Below are positions 43,144-50,809 of a stretch of DNA of 64,000 bases, piece by piece (the first letter of the stretch is position 1; each line of letters opens with the position of its first letter). Both the position numbers and the translations under genes were made by a program. Under the pieces are notes generated by a model. That model did not search any database, was not told the DNA's origin, and saw nothing but the letters and a program-made list of their open reading frames with translations. The stretch is from Gemmatimonadota bacterium (GTDB lineage Bacteria; Gemmatimonadota; Gemmatimonadetes; Gemmatimonadales; GWC2-71-9). The stretch is taken from the NCBI GenBank assembly GCA_003222135.1, contig QHUM01000050.1, positions 1 through 64,000 of the forward strand, read 5' to 3'.

Positions 43144-44184
43144 ATGCTCTCTTATTTGGCGCTGCTCCTCGCCTTCCATGGCGACCCCCCCGCGGTGGCG
43201 GGTCCGGTGAAGGTTGTCACCTCGCTTACGACATACGCCGCGATCGCGCGCGAAATCGTGGGAGACCGCGGTACCGTGACCTCGATCGCCAACGGCGATG
43301 AGAACCCGCACTACGTGCAGCCGAAGCCGAGCTTTGTGCCAACCTTGTCGCAGGCGGACGTATTCGTAACGACCGGTCTCGACCTGGAGTTGTGGGTTCC
43401 TGCGCTGCTCGACAAGGCGAACAACCCCAAGGTGACGGAGGGAGGTCCGGGCTACGTGGCCGCCTACGCGGGGGTCGATCTCCTCGACGTCCCCACGAGC
43501 TTCTCGCGCGCCCAAGGCGACATCCACGTCTTCGGCAATCCGCACATCTGGACCGATCCGATGAACGCCGTCCAGATCGCGCGCAACATTCTGACCGGTC
43601 TCAAGCGTGTGTCGCCGGAGAACGCCGACTATTTCGCCGGGCGCGAGAAGGATTTCGAGGAGCGGATCTACCGCGCGCTGTTCGGAGACGACCTGGTGAA
43701 ACTGCTCGGCGCGCCGACCCTCGCCGACTTGAACCGGCAGGGGAAACTGCTCGACTTCCTCAAGTCCAAGCAGTATCAGGGAACGCCGCTGATCGACCGG
43801 CTGGGCGGGTGGCTCAAGGAAGCGATGCCGTTTCGTGGAAAGGCGGTCGCCTGCTACCACAAGGAGTGGGACTACTTCTCCCGGGAGTATGGGCTCCCCT
43901 GCATCGACTACATCGAGCCCAAGCCCGGGATCCCACCGACGCCGGGGCACGTCCTCGAAGTCATCAACGAAATGCGCGAGCAGCACATTCAGGTGCTACT
44001 GTCCACGAATTACTACGATCGCAGCCAGGTACTGGAGGTGGCGCAAAAGACCGGGGCGAAAGCGGTGATCGTCCCCTCCAATACGAACGGTGCGCCGGGG
44101 ATCAACACCTATTTCGATCTCATGAACCTCTGGATCACGGAGCTGGCCCGCGCCTTCGGCGCGGGCGGCCCCGCGGCCAACTAA
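43144..44184 (+). CDS. Metal ABC transporter substrate-binding protein (ZnuA/TroA family)
   Basis: A 346-residue periplasmic metal-binding protein from ATG 43144, 1 bp after the porin tail. The cluster A-1 pattern is clear: KVVTSLTTYAAIAREIVGDR, GDENPHYVQPKPS with ligand H56, GNPHIWTDPMN with H134, and ACYHKEWDYFS with H239. A His-rich loop like that of ZnuA is absent. Zn2+ or Mn2+ are likely ligands. The signal peptide is short (MLSYLALLLAFHGDPPAVAG), so the true start could lie slightly differently. A permease gene follows 17 bp later, but no ATPase gene is nearby. Confidence 0.87.
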   Translation: MLSYLALLLAFHGDPPAVAGPVKVVTSLTTYAAIAREIVGDRGTVTSIANGDENPHYVQPKPSFVPTLSQADVFVTTGLDLELWVPALLDKANNPKVTEGGPGYVAAYAGVDLLDVPTSFSRAQGDIHVFGNPHIWTDPMNAVQIARNILTGLKRVSPENADYFAGREKDFEERIYRALFGDDLVKLLGAPTLADLNRQGKLLDFLKSKQYQGTPLIDRLGGWLKEAMPFRGKAVACYHKEWDYFSREYGLPCIDYIEPKPGIPPTPGHVLEVINEMREQHIQVLLSTNYYDRSQVLEVAQKTGAKAVIVPSNTNGAPGINTYFDLMNLWITELARAFGAGGPAAN

Positions 44185-44201
44185 CCCGAGCGGAGGCAGG
44201 C

Positions 44202-45029
44202 GTGACTGGCTTCCAGTTGATGATCCCCCCGTTCGTGGCGTGCATGGTGCTCGTCGCCATGCTCTCCTACCTCGGACTGCACGTGATCGCGCGCGAGGTG
44301 ATCTTCGTCGACCTCTCGCTCGCCCAGATGGCGGCGTTGGGCAGCCTCTCGGCCCTCCTGATCCATGTGGAAGCCGATTCCAATTGGGCGTACGCGTTCG
44401 CGCTGCTCGCGACCGCCGTAGGCGCTCTGTTGTTCTCCCTGACACGCACATCGCACCGGGGAAGCCAGCGGGTGCCGCAGGAGGCGTTCATCGGCATCGT
44501 GTACGTCGTGGCTTCGGCCGCAGCCGTTCTGGTCGCGAACAAGGTCCCGGGCGGCGGCGAAGCGATCGAGAAGACCCTGACGGGCAGCATCCTTTGGGTC
44601 AACTTCAAGCCCACCATTCTGAAGCTGGCGGCGAGCTACGCCGTGCTCGGCGTATTCCATTACGTTCTCCGGCACCGCTTCCTGACGATCTCCTTCCATC
44701 CCGAGGAGGCCGAGCGGCAGGGATGGAGGATCCGCTGGTGGGATTTCCTCTTCTACCTGTCCTTCGGGGTCGTCATCACGCTCGCCGTACCCGTCGCCGG
44801 CGTCTTGATGGTATTCAGCTTCCTCGTGGTACCGGCCGTGATCGCGTTTCTCTTCACGCGCGACATGCGACGGCTCACCTATATCTCGTGGGCCTCGGGC
44901 GCGCTGGCCTCTTCGCTCGGTCTGTGGGTCTCGTACAAGGCGGACCTCCCCACGGGCCCGTTGATCGTCTGCATGTACGGGCTGCTGCTGGCGGTGGTGT
45001 GGGTGGTGCGAAAAGTCATGGTCGCATGA
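44202..45029 (+). CDS. Metal ABC transporter permease (ZnuB/TroC family)
   Basis: About 275 residues from GTG 44202, with GGAGG 5 nt upstream. Seven to eight hydrophobic helices are visible. Family segments are LSYLGLHVIAREVIFVDLSLAQMAALG near the start, EAFIGIVYVVASAAAVLVANKVPGGGEAI in the middle and AVPVAGVLMVFSFLVVPAVIAFL near the end. It forms the inner-membrane pore for the metal delivered by the upstream binding protein. The ATP-binding subunit (ZnuC-like) is missing from this locus. The stop overlaps the start of the second His/Cys-rich protein gene (ATGA), linking that small protein to transport. Confidence 0.9.
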   Translation: MTGFQLMIPPFVACMVLVAMLSYLGLHVIAREVIFVDLSLAQMAALGSLSALLIHVEADSNWAYAFALLATAVGALLFSLTRTSHRGSQRVPQEAFIGIVYVVASAAAVLVANKVPGGGEAIEKTLTGSILWVNFKPTILKLAASYAVLGVFHYVLRHRFLTISFHPEEAERQGWRIRWWDFLFYLSFGVVITLAVPVAGVLMVFSFLVVPAVIAFLFTRDMRRLTYISWASGALASSLGLWVSYKADLPTGPLIVCMYGLLLAVVWVVRKVMVA

Positions 45030-45358
45030 ACGGAGTGCGCGTGTTCCGGCTGCTGATGGCGCTGCTGCAGCTCTCGCTACCTGCTGCCGCCGCCTGGGCC
45101 GACGCGCGCCTCGACACCGCTGAGGCCCACGCCACCGCGCACGTCGAGTCCCACACGACGAGCAGCTGCGCCCGGATTCACCCGCCGGACTGCGCGCTGT
45201 GCCACTTCCTCAACGCGCCGTTCAGCGGCCGTCGCCACGTCGCGCTCCGTCTCGCGACGAGCGACGCGCGCACGCCGCGACCGGTCGAGCCGGTCCCGGT
45301 CCGCAGCGCCCTCGCTCGGTTCTTCCCGCTCCCCAGGGCTCCGCCCGCTCTCTCCTGA
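45026..45358 (+). CDS. Small secreted His/Cys-rich protein, second of two
   Basis: A 110-residue protein from ATG 45026, overlapping the permease stop. The signal peptide is RVFRLLMALLQLSLPAAAAWA. The mature N-terminus is rich in possible ligands: H35, H39, H43, C48, H52, C56, C59, H60. The pattern C-x3-H-x3-C-x2-C matches the protein at 41471, and both have Arg/Pro-rich ends finishing in a PP-x-x-S sequence. It sits between the metal permease and a TonB receptor. I infer that the two small proteins are paralogs handling metal in the periplasm or sensing it; neither has an assigned function from sequence alone. Confidence 0.68.
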   Translation: MNGVRVFRLLMALLQLSLPAAAAWADARLDTAEAHATAHVESHTTSSCARIHPPDCALCHFLNAPFSGRRHVALRLATSDARTPRPVEPVPVRSALARFFPLPRAPPALS

Positions 45359-45471
45359 CGGCACGCCGCGCCCCGCGCGTCGCGCCGACTCACGCAGCCG
45401 CTCCCCGCCTCGCCGGTGTGCAACGCCGGAGACGCGGGGTCACGCGAACTCAGTGCGATCAGGAGAGAACG

Positions 45472-47814
45472 ATGATTACCAAGTACTTAGGTCGCGCGGT
45501 GACGATTCTGGCATGCCTCGCCACGGTCAGTGGCCTCACCCGCTCCGCAGCGGCCGCCCGGCGCGCCCCGCCGCCCGCCGAAGCGGACATCAGTGGCACG
45601 ATCGCCGACAGTGTGTCGGGAACGCCCTTGTCGGGCGGCGAGGTGCGCATGCTGCAGGCCGGCCGTACCATCGCGATTGCCACCACGGACGCGTTCGGCC
45701 GTTACGTGGTTCACAACCTCCCGTTCGGGGCGTACACCGTGGAGGTGCGTTACCTGGGCTACCGATCGGAGACGCGGGACGTCACACTCGCCGCCGGGCG
45801 ACCGACCACGGTCAACTTCCGGCTGGTGGCGCTGCCGATCAACCTGTCAGCGGTCGAGGTGCAAGCCGCGGTGCCGCTCGCAGTCGACACGCGCACGGGA
45901 AACCAGATCTTCAAACAGAACGACTATCACGGGTCGCCGATTAACACCACGTCCCAGATCCTGCAGCAGTCCATCGTCGGCGCCGCGCGCGCCCCGACGG
46001 GCGAGGTCCACATCCGCGGCCAGCACGCCGAGTATACCTACTACGTGGATGGCGTTCCCGTCCCGTCCGGGATCTCGGGCAGCTTGAACGAGCTGTTCGA
46101 TCCCGAAGTGGTGAACCAGATTGACTTCCAGACGGGTGGGTGGGACGCCGAGTACGGCAACAAGAACGCCGCGATCGTCAACGTCACCACGCGGATCCCT
46201 TCCGGCGGGTTCCACCTCGACGCGTCGAGCTATGGCGGGTCGTTCGCCACGAACGGCCAGGCGCTGAACGCGAGCACCAATGCCGGCAAGTGGGGGTTCT
46301 TCTTCTCCGGAGCGCGCCAGGCGACCGGCATGCGGCGCGAGCCACTGGTGTTCGACACGCTGCAGAACACGGTCGAAAACTTTCACAATGAAGGCACCGA
46401 CCTGTTCGGCTTCGCCAAGGCCCAGTACACCCCATCGGACCGGGACGTCGTGAACCTCGCTCTAAACCGGTCACGCACCCGCTTCGCCGTGCCATTCGAC
46501 TCGGCAAATGGAATTATCGACGACCACCAGCAAGACGTGAACGGATTCGCCAACCTCGGCTGGCGTCACCGGTTCGCGGAGAGCCAGTCGGGGAACGGCG
46601 GCGAGTCCGAGCTGTTCACGGGCGCGTTCTTCCGGGACGGGAGCCTCACCTACACGCCGGGCCTCACGGACGATGCCAGCTTCCAGTTCCCCGGCGACAC
46701 GAACCATTACATCATCGCGGAAGACCGGAATTTCCATACGGCGGGCGTCAAGCTCGACTACACGCTGCAGCCGCATCACGGGCTCGAATTCAAGACCGGC
46801 GTGCTCGCGTCCTACACCGGCGGGCACGAGGATTTCTCGTCGGTCACGAAGACGGGAGCCTTCGGGCCTGCATCAAACTCCGGTTTGAAAGGGAGCGACG
46901 TGGGCGTCTACGCGCAGACCGCGATCGCACCCTCGGACATCTGGGAGCTGCGGGTGGGCGTGCGGTTCGACAACCACAACGCGCCGTTCGCCGGGAACAG
47001 GAACCAGCTGAGTCCCCGGGCGAAGCTCAGCTTCTTCCCGGACCCGGCCAACACCTTCTGGGTGTACTACGGTCGGCTGTTCCTGCCCACGAACGTGGAA
47101 GACCTCCGTGCCATCACGAGCACGGCCCAAGGCGGCGTCGCGGCGGATCCGACCATTCCGGAGCGCGACCACTTCTACGAGGTGGGGTACGTGCATCGCT
47201 TTCCGGTCGGGGTCGTCACCAAATTGTCCGCCTACTACAAGCGGAGCTCACCGGGCATCGACGATGCCACGATCCCCGGGACGGCGATTTTGACTTCGGT
47301 GAACATCGGCCAGGTACGGATCACGGGTGTCGAAGGCGTCGTCGAGATCCGGCCGCGGGGGCCGGTATCGGCCTACGTGAACGTCGCGCTCAACCACGCT
47401 TATGGCTTCAACGGGATCAGCGGCGGATTCTTCCCGGCGGACACGGCTGCGGCGCCGTTCGACCTCGACCACGACCAACGCTTGTCGGGGGTCGCCGGCG
47501 TGGTCTATTCGGCGGGCGGCCTCTATCTTTCCGCGACCGGGACCTATGGCAGCGGGCTCACGAACGGGAACAGTCCCGACTCGACGTACGGAACGGGGCT
47601 GTTGGACTTCAACAAGTCGATCAAGGTCGACCCGAGCTTCATCGTGAACGCCAGCGCCGGCTATACGCTCGCCATCGGGAGCACGGTCATCCGGCCGCAG
47701 GTTTACGTGGAAAACCTGTTCGACCACAAGTACGCGCTGAAGGGACCCTTCTTCAGTGGCGCGGCGCTGGGCCGGCCGCGCTCCGTGCAGCTGCGCCTGA
47801 ACCTGGGACTGTAA
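45472..47814 (+). CDS. TonB-dependent receptor with carboxypeptidase-regulatory-like N-domain
   Basis: About 780 residues from ATG 45472 (AGGAGAG upstream). The signal peptide covers about residues 1-28. Then comes a CarbopepD_reg-like beta sandwich (ISGTIADSVSGTPLSGGEV, YTVEVRYLGYRSETRDV), the plug (GEVHIRGQHAEYTYYVDGVPVP, EYGNKNAAIVNVTTR) and a 22-strand-type barrel ending PRSVQLRLNLGL. Such receptors import metal complexes or other large ligands using the TonB energy system. Its place after the ZnuA/ZnuB and His/Cys genes suggests a metal or metallophore ligand. The 113-bp gap before it is GC-rich and holds no cobalamin riboswitch that I can recognise. Confidence 0.92.
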   Translation: MITKYLGRAVTILACLATVSGLTRSAAAARRAPPPAEADISGTIADSVSGTPLSGGEVRMLQAGRTIAIATTDAFGRYVVHNLPFGAYTVEVRYLGYRSETRDVTLAAGRPTTVNFRLVALPINLSAVEVQAAVPLAVDTRTGNQIFKQNDYHGSPINTTSQILQQSIVGAARAPTGEVHIRGQHAEYTYYVDGVPVPSGISGSLNELFDPEVVNQIDFQTGGWDAEYGNKNAAIVNVTTRIPSGGFHLDASSYGGSFATNGQALNASTNAGKWGFFFSGARQATGMRREPLVFDTLQNTVENFHNEGTDLFGFAKAQYTPSDRDVVNLALNRSRTRFAVPFDSANGIIDDHQQDVNGFANLGWRHRFAESQSGNGGESELFTGAFFRDGSLTYTPGLTDDASFQFPGDTNHYIIAEDRNFHTAGVKLDYTLQPHHGLEFKTGVLASYTGGHEDFSSVTKTGAFGPASNSGLKGSDVGVYAQTAIAPSDIWELRVGVRFDNHNAPFAGNRNQLSPRAKLSFFPDPANTFWVYYGRLFLPTNVEDLRAITSTAQGGVAADPTIPERDHFYEVGYVHRFPVGVVTKLSAYYKRSSPGIDDATIPGTAILTSVNIGQVRITGVEGVVEIRPRGPVSAYVNVALNHAYGFNGISGGFFPADTAAAPFDLDHDQRLSGVAGVVYSAGGLYLSATGTYGSGLTNGNSPDSTYGTGLLDFNKSIKVDPSFIVNASAGYTLAIGSTVIRPQVYVENLFDHKYALKGPFFSGAALGRPRSVQLRLNLGL

Positions 47815-47823
47815 GGAGACCGT

Positions 47824-49497
47824 GTGACCCGTCGGACGGTAGCACAGCTTGCCCTGGCGCTCGTACTTCCGGCTGCCGCGTGCGGCGGCGACCATCCGGC
47901 GGGTCCCGATCCGCTCGCCTCGTGCGGCAGCCGGGCCACGCAGATCACCCTCGCGGTCGGGGCGTACCTGTCGATCGATCCCGCGTCCGATTCCGGGTGC
48001 GTGACGTTCCCGGCGAATGCGGCGGCGGATTCCGCCGAATATCTCGTGGTGCCGCAGTCGGTGGCCGCGATCCCCGGGCAAACGGCGCCATTTCAGCTGC
48101 GGGGTGGAGCGCTCGGCGCCACGGTGGCGCTCGCGGCGTCGGCGCAGGCACCGCCCGCCCAAAGGTCCTCCGTGGCGACGACGTTCGACGCGTTCCTGCG
48201 CTCGCTGGCGCGGCGGCGCAGCTACACCGTGCCGGCGGCGCGCCAGCCGTCATTCGCGGGTGTAGGGCCCACCGGAGCGGCCGCGGCGAGCCCGCCCACC
48301 CTCGGGGCTCTGGGGACCTTCACGGTTTGCGCCACGCTCACCTGCTCGTCGTTCCAGAACGTGGGCGCGCGGGTCAAGGCGGTGGGCGCGCACATCGCCA
48401 TCTATGTGGACACGCTGGCGCCGGCGCCCGGCCTCGACTCGGCCGACCTCGACACCCTCAAGCAGGTATTCGACTCACGCCTCTATCCGCTCGACACCGC
48501 CGCGTTCGGGCGTGTCTCCGATATCGACTCCAACACGGTCGTGATCGTCCTCATGACGGGCGTCGTCAACAAGCTCGTGGCGCGCAGCAACCAGTGCGCG
48601 ACCGCGAGCTTCGTCGCCGGCTTCTTTTTTTCGGGAGATCTGGACCCGAGGTTCGCATCGCAGTTCAATCACGGTGAGATTTTCTATTCCTTGGTCGCGG
48701 ATTCGGCCGGCACGTTGAGCTGCCCGCATACGGCCAACCAGGTCAAGCAGCAAACCCCGAGCACGTTCACACACGAATTCCAGCACATGATCAACTTCGT
48801 GCAACACGTGCTGGTGCGACGCGGTAATTCCGAAGAAGGATGGCTCGACGAAGGCTTGTCGAAGTACGCGGAGGAGCTGGCGGGGCGGAGTTATCTCCCC
48901 GGAGACCCGGCCACCTTCAGCCGCTATGCCATCGACCCCGTGTACGACGCCTACCAGTACTTGAGCGCGACCGGCAGTTACCCGCTCGAGATCCCGGAGG
49001 ACAACGGCACGATCGGCGAGATCGGGGCGAGCTGGCTGTTCACCCGCTTTATCGTCGATCAGTTCGGGGATTCCCTGCCCCACCGGCTGGTGAACAGCGC
49101 CAGCAGCGGAGCGGCCAACGTCGCAGCCCAAACGGGAGAGCCGTTCGCGACGACGCTGACGCATTGGGCCCTGGCCAACTGGGTCTCCGACGACTCCGTC
49201 CCCGGCTTCACCGCCCCACCGGAGCTGCGCTATACGTCCTGGCACTTCCGCAAGACCTACCAGTCGCTCAACAGCCAGGATGCGATTCATTTCCCGCGCC
49301 CCTTCCCGCTCGTGCCGAGCGTCAGCGGTGGGGATGCGATCAGCCTGAGCGGCGTGCTGCAGTCCGGCTCGGGAGTGTATCAGCGTGCCCTGCAGCGGGG
49401 CGGCGCGGCGGGGTTCGGGCTGCTCTTCACGGGAAGCGGGGGTGCGCCGCTGCCGCTCGCCGTCGCGCCCCGGCTCAACATCATCCGGATCCGCTGA
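47824..49497 (+). CDS. Secreted zinc metalloprotease lipoprotein (HExxH, gluzincin-like)
   Basis: A 557-residue lipoprotein from GTG 47824, with AAGGAG before it. The signal peptide ends in PAAAC. The catalytic motif is THEFQHMINF near residue 317, followed about 25 residues later by EEGWLDEGLSKYAEE, whose Glu fits the third zinc ligand of gluzincins such as the M30 hyicolysin-like family. The N-terminal third is Ala/Ser/Pro-rich with strands, and the C-terminal part may be a separate beta domain. It lies 9 bp after the TonB receptor stop, so it is co-transcribed. It may release bound metal or process surface proteins (inference). Confidence 0.8.
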   Translation: MTRRTVAQLALALVLPAAACGGDHPAGPDPLASCGSRATQITLAVGAYLSIDPASDSGCVTFPANAAADSAEYLVVPQSVAAIPGQTAPFQLRGGALGATVALAASAQAPPAQRSSVATTFDAFLRSLARRRSYTVPAARQPSFAGVGPTGAAAASPPTLGALGTFTVCATLTCSSFQNVGARVKAVGAHIAIYVDTLAPAPGLDSADLDTLKQVFDSRLYPLDTAAFGRVSDIDSNTVVIVLMTGVVNKLVARSNQCATASFVAGFFFSGDLDPRFASQFNHGEIFYSLVADSAGTLSCPHTANQVKQQTPSTFTHEFQHMINFVQHVLVRRGNSEEGWLDEGLSKYAEELAGRSYLPGDPATFSRYAIDPVYDAYQYLSATGSYPLEIPEDNGTIGEIGASWLFTRFIVDQFGDSLPHRLVNSASSGAANVAAQTGEPFATTLTHWALANWVSDDSVPGFTAPPELRYTSWHFRKTYQSLNSQDAIHFPRPFPLVPSVSGGDAISLSGVLQSGSGVYQRALQRGGAAGFGLLFTGSGGAPLPLAVAPRLNIIRIR

Positions 49498-49499
49498 GC

Positions 49500-50123
49500 G
49501 TGCTGGCCAGGTACTGGCGCCTGGCCGGCATCACGGGTGGCCTCGTCTGCGCGGCGGGCGATCTGCCGGCCCAGCTGCTGGTGCGCGCGGCCCTGGGTGC
49601 GCGCTACACCTCCACGCTGGTCCACGACTCGATCGTCACACCATTCGATGTGCGGCCCGCCCTGGCTCCCGCGTTGGCCGTCACGGCCGCGACGCCGGTC
49701 GGCGAGCGCTGGACCGCGCAGGCCACGCTCGACTTCTCGAGCAGCACGCTCGAGCGCCACGACGTCGGCGGAGGGACGACGGGCCTGGGTCGCGTGAGTA
49801 CCCTGGCCTTCACGGTCGGCCTGCGGCGTCCACTCGCCGCCGGCTTCGCGGCGTCCCTCGGCGTGGGCGGGGTCAAGTACTTCCCCGCCAACGCGACCGG
49901 GATCTTCCGTCAAGGCAGTGGGGCCATCGCGGGGCTCGGCGCGATCACGGTCGAGTACGCGCCGGCGGCCGGTGCGCGCTATGGATTGGGCGTGCAGGCA
50001 CGCTACGACGCCCACCGCTTCATCACGCCCGCGCTCCAGAGTGAAGGGTTCGATTCACCCCGCCTGGTGCATCGCGTGTCGCTGGCCGTACGCGCCGGCT
50101 GGGGAGGCGGAGCGGCGCGGTGA
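49500..50123 (+). CDS. Outer-membrane beta-barrel protein
   Basis: About 207 residues from GTG 49500, 2 bp after the metalloprotease stop. The signal peptide is LAGITGGLVCAAGDLPAQ. The mature chain consists of alternating amphipathic strands (LLVRAALGARYTSTLV, WTAQATLDFSSSTLERHDV, VSTLAFTVGLRRPLAAGF, AITVEYAPAAGARYGLGVQARYDAHRF, RVSLAVRAGWGG), about 8-10 strands in all. There is no family motif. GTGA overlap with the next metalloprotease gene suggests a working unit of receptor, two proteases and a barrel. Confidence 0.68.
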   Translation: MLARYWRLAGITGGLVCAAGDLPAQLLVRAALGARYTSTLVHDSIVTPFDVRPALAPALAVTAATPVGERWTAQATLDFSSSTLERHDVGGGTTGLGRVSTLAFTVGLRRPLAAGFAASLGVGGVKYFPANATGIFRQGSGAIAGLGAITVEYAPAAGARYGLGVQARYDAHRFITPALQSEGFDSPRLVHRVSLAVRAGWGGGAAR

Positions 50124-50761
50124 AATGGGCCGCGTTGGCGTTGACCGGCGTCGTCGCCGCCGGGTGCGAGCCGACCGTCCCGGTGCGCGGCTGCGCCGGC
50201 TGCACCTACGACTTCGCCGACACCATCCCGCCCGACACGAGCCTCGTGTTCCATTGGCCGGCGGCGCGACTGCCGGTGCGTTACTACGCCGATTCCCGCG
50301 CGGCCATGCCCGCGCTGGTGGCGACCGGAATCGCGACCTGGAACGCGCAGTTTCTGTACGGTGAGTTCCGCGCGGTCCAGGTCGCCGACTCGACCGCCGC
50401 GGACGTGATCGTGCAATGGGAGGCCGCGCCGCCGCCCGACGTCCCGCCCGACACGAGCACGGTCGATGCCTGCGCGGGCTCGACGACCAATCCCTCAGTG
50501 GTGTTCCGCGACTCGTCGGCGCGGGTGCTGCATGTGACGCTGGGCGTGAAGGCCGGCGCGTTCACTGACGCTCAGGTAGCCGGCTGCCTGCGGCGCGTCG
50601 CGATCCACGAGCTGGGGCACAGCCTGGGTCTGTTGAAGCACAGCCTCAGCCGGTTCGATATCATGAACGCGGTGCCGACGGTGAGCTTCCCCAGCGTGAC
50701 CGATCGCCGCACGGTGGAGCTGTTGTATCACACACCGCCGACGGTACTTCCGCCGCCTTGA
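50120..50761 (+). CDS. Matrixin-like zinc metalloprotease lipoprotein
   Basis: A 213-residue lipoprotein from GTG 50120 (GTGA overlap). The signal peptide ends in VVAAGC. The complete metzincin signature is HELGHSLGLLKH from about residue 163 (H-E-x-x-H-x-x-G-x-x-H), followed by the Met-turn FDIMN about 7 residues later. The segment VRYYADSRAAMPALVATGIATWNAQF upstream resembles the edge-strand region of matrixins. Two further Cys residues (about 115 and 156) could form a disulfide. It is the last gene of the metal locus; a strong promoter for maeB overlaps its stop. Confidence 0.82.
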   Translation: MKWAALALTGVVAAGCEPTVPVRGCAGCTYDFADTIPPDTSLVFHWPAARLPVRYYADSRAAMPALVATGIATWNAQFLYGEFRAVQVADSTAADVIVQWEAAPPPDVPPDTSTVDACAGSTTNPSVVFRDSSARVLHVTLGVKAGAFTDAQVAGCLRRVAIHELGHSLGLLKHSLSRFDIMNAVPTVSFPSVTDRRTVELLYHTPPTVLPPP

Positions 50762-50786
50762 CAGGGTCGCGGCGGCCCGGTAGCAT
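50758..50786 (+). promoter_or_regulatory. Sigma70-like promoter of maeB
   Basis: A consensus -35 TTGACA (50758-50763), a 17-bp spacer and -10 TAGCAT (50781-50786). The -35 overlaps the stop codon of the upstream metalloprotease gene. The predicted start near 50793 leaves a leader of about 17-26 nt containing AAAGGA. Confidence 0.7.
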
Positions 50787-50809
50787 AACTCCTTCACAAA
50801 AAAGGACTT

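Noticed and set aside
45359..45471. Possible cobalamin riboswitch before the TonB receptor
   Set aside because: The gap is only 113 nt and shows no B12-box-like sequence or expected pairing.
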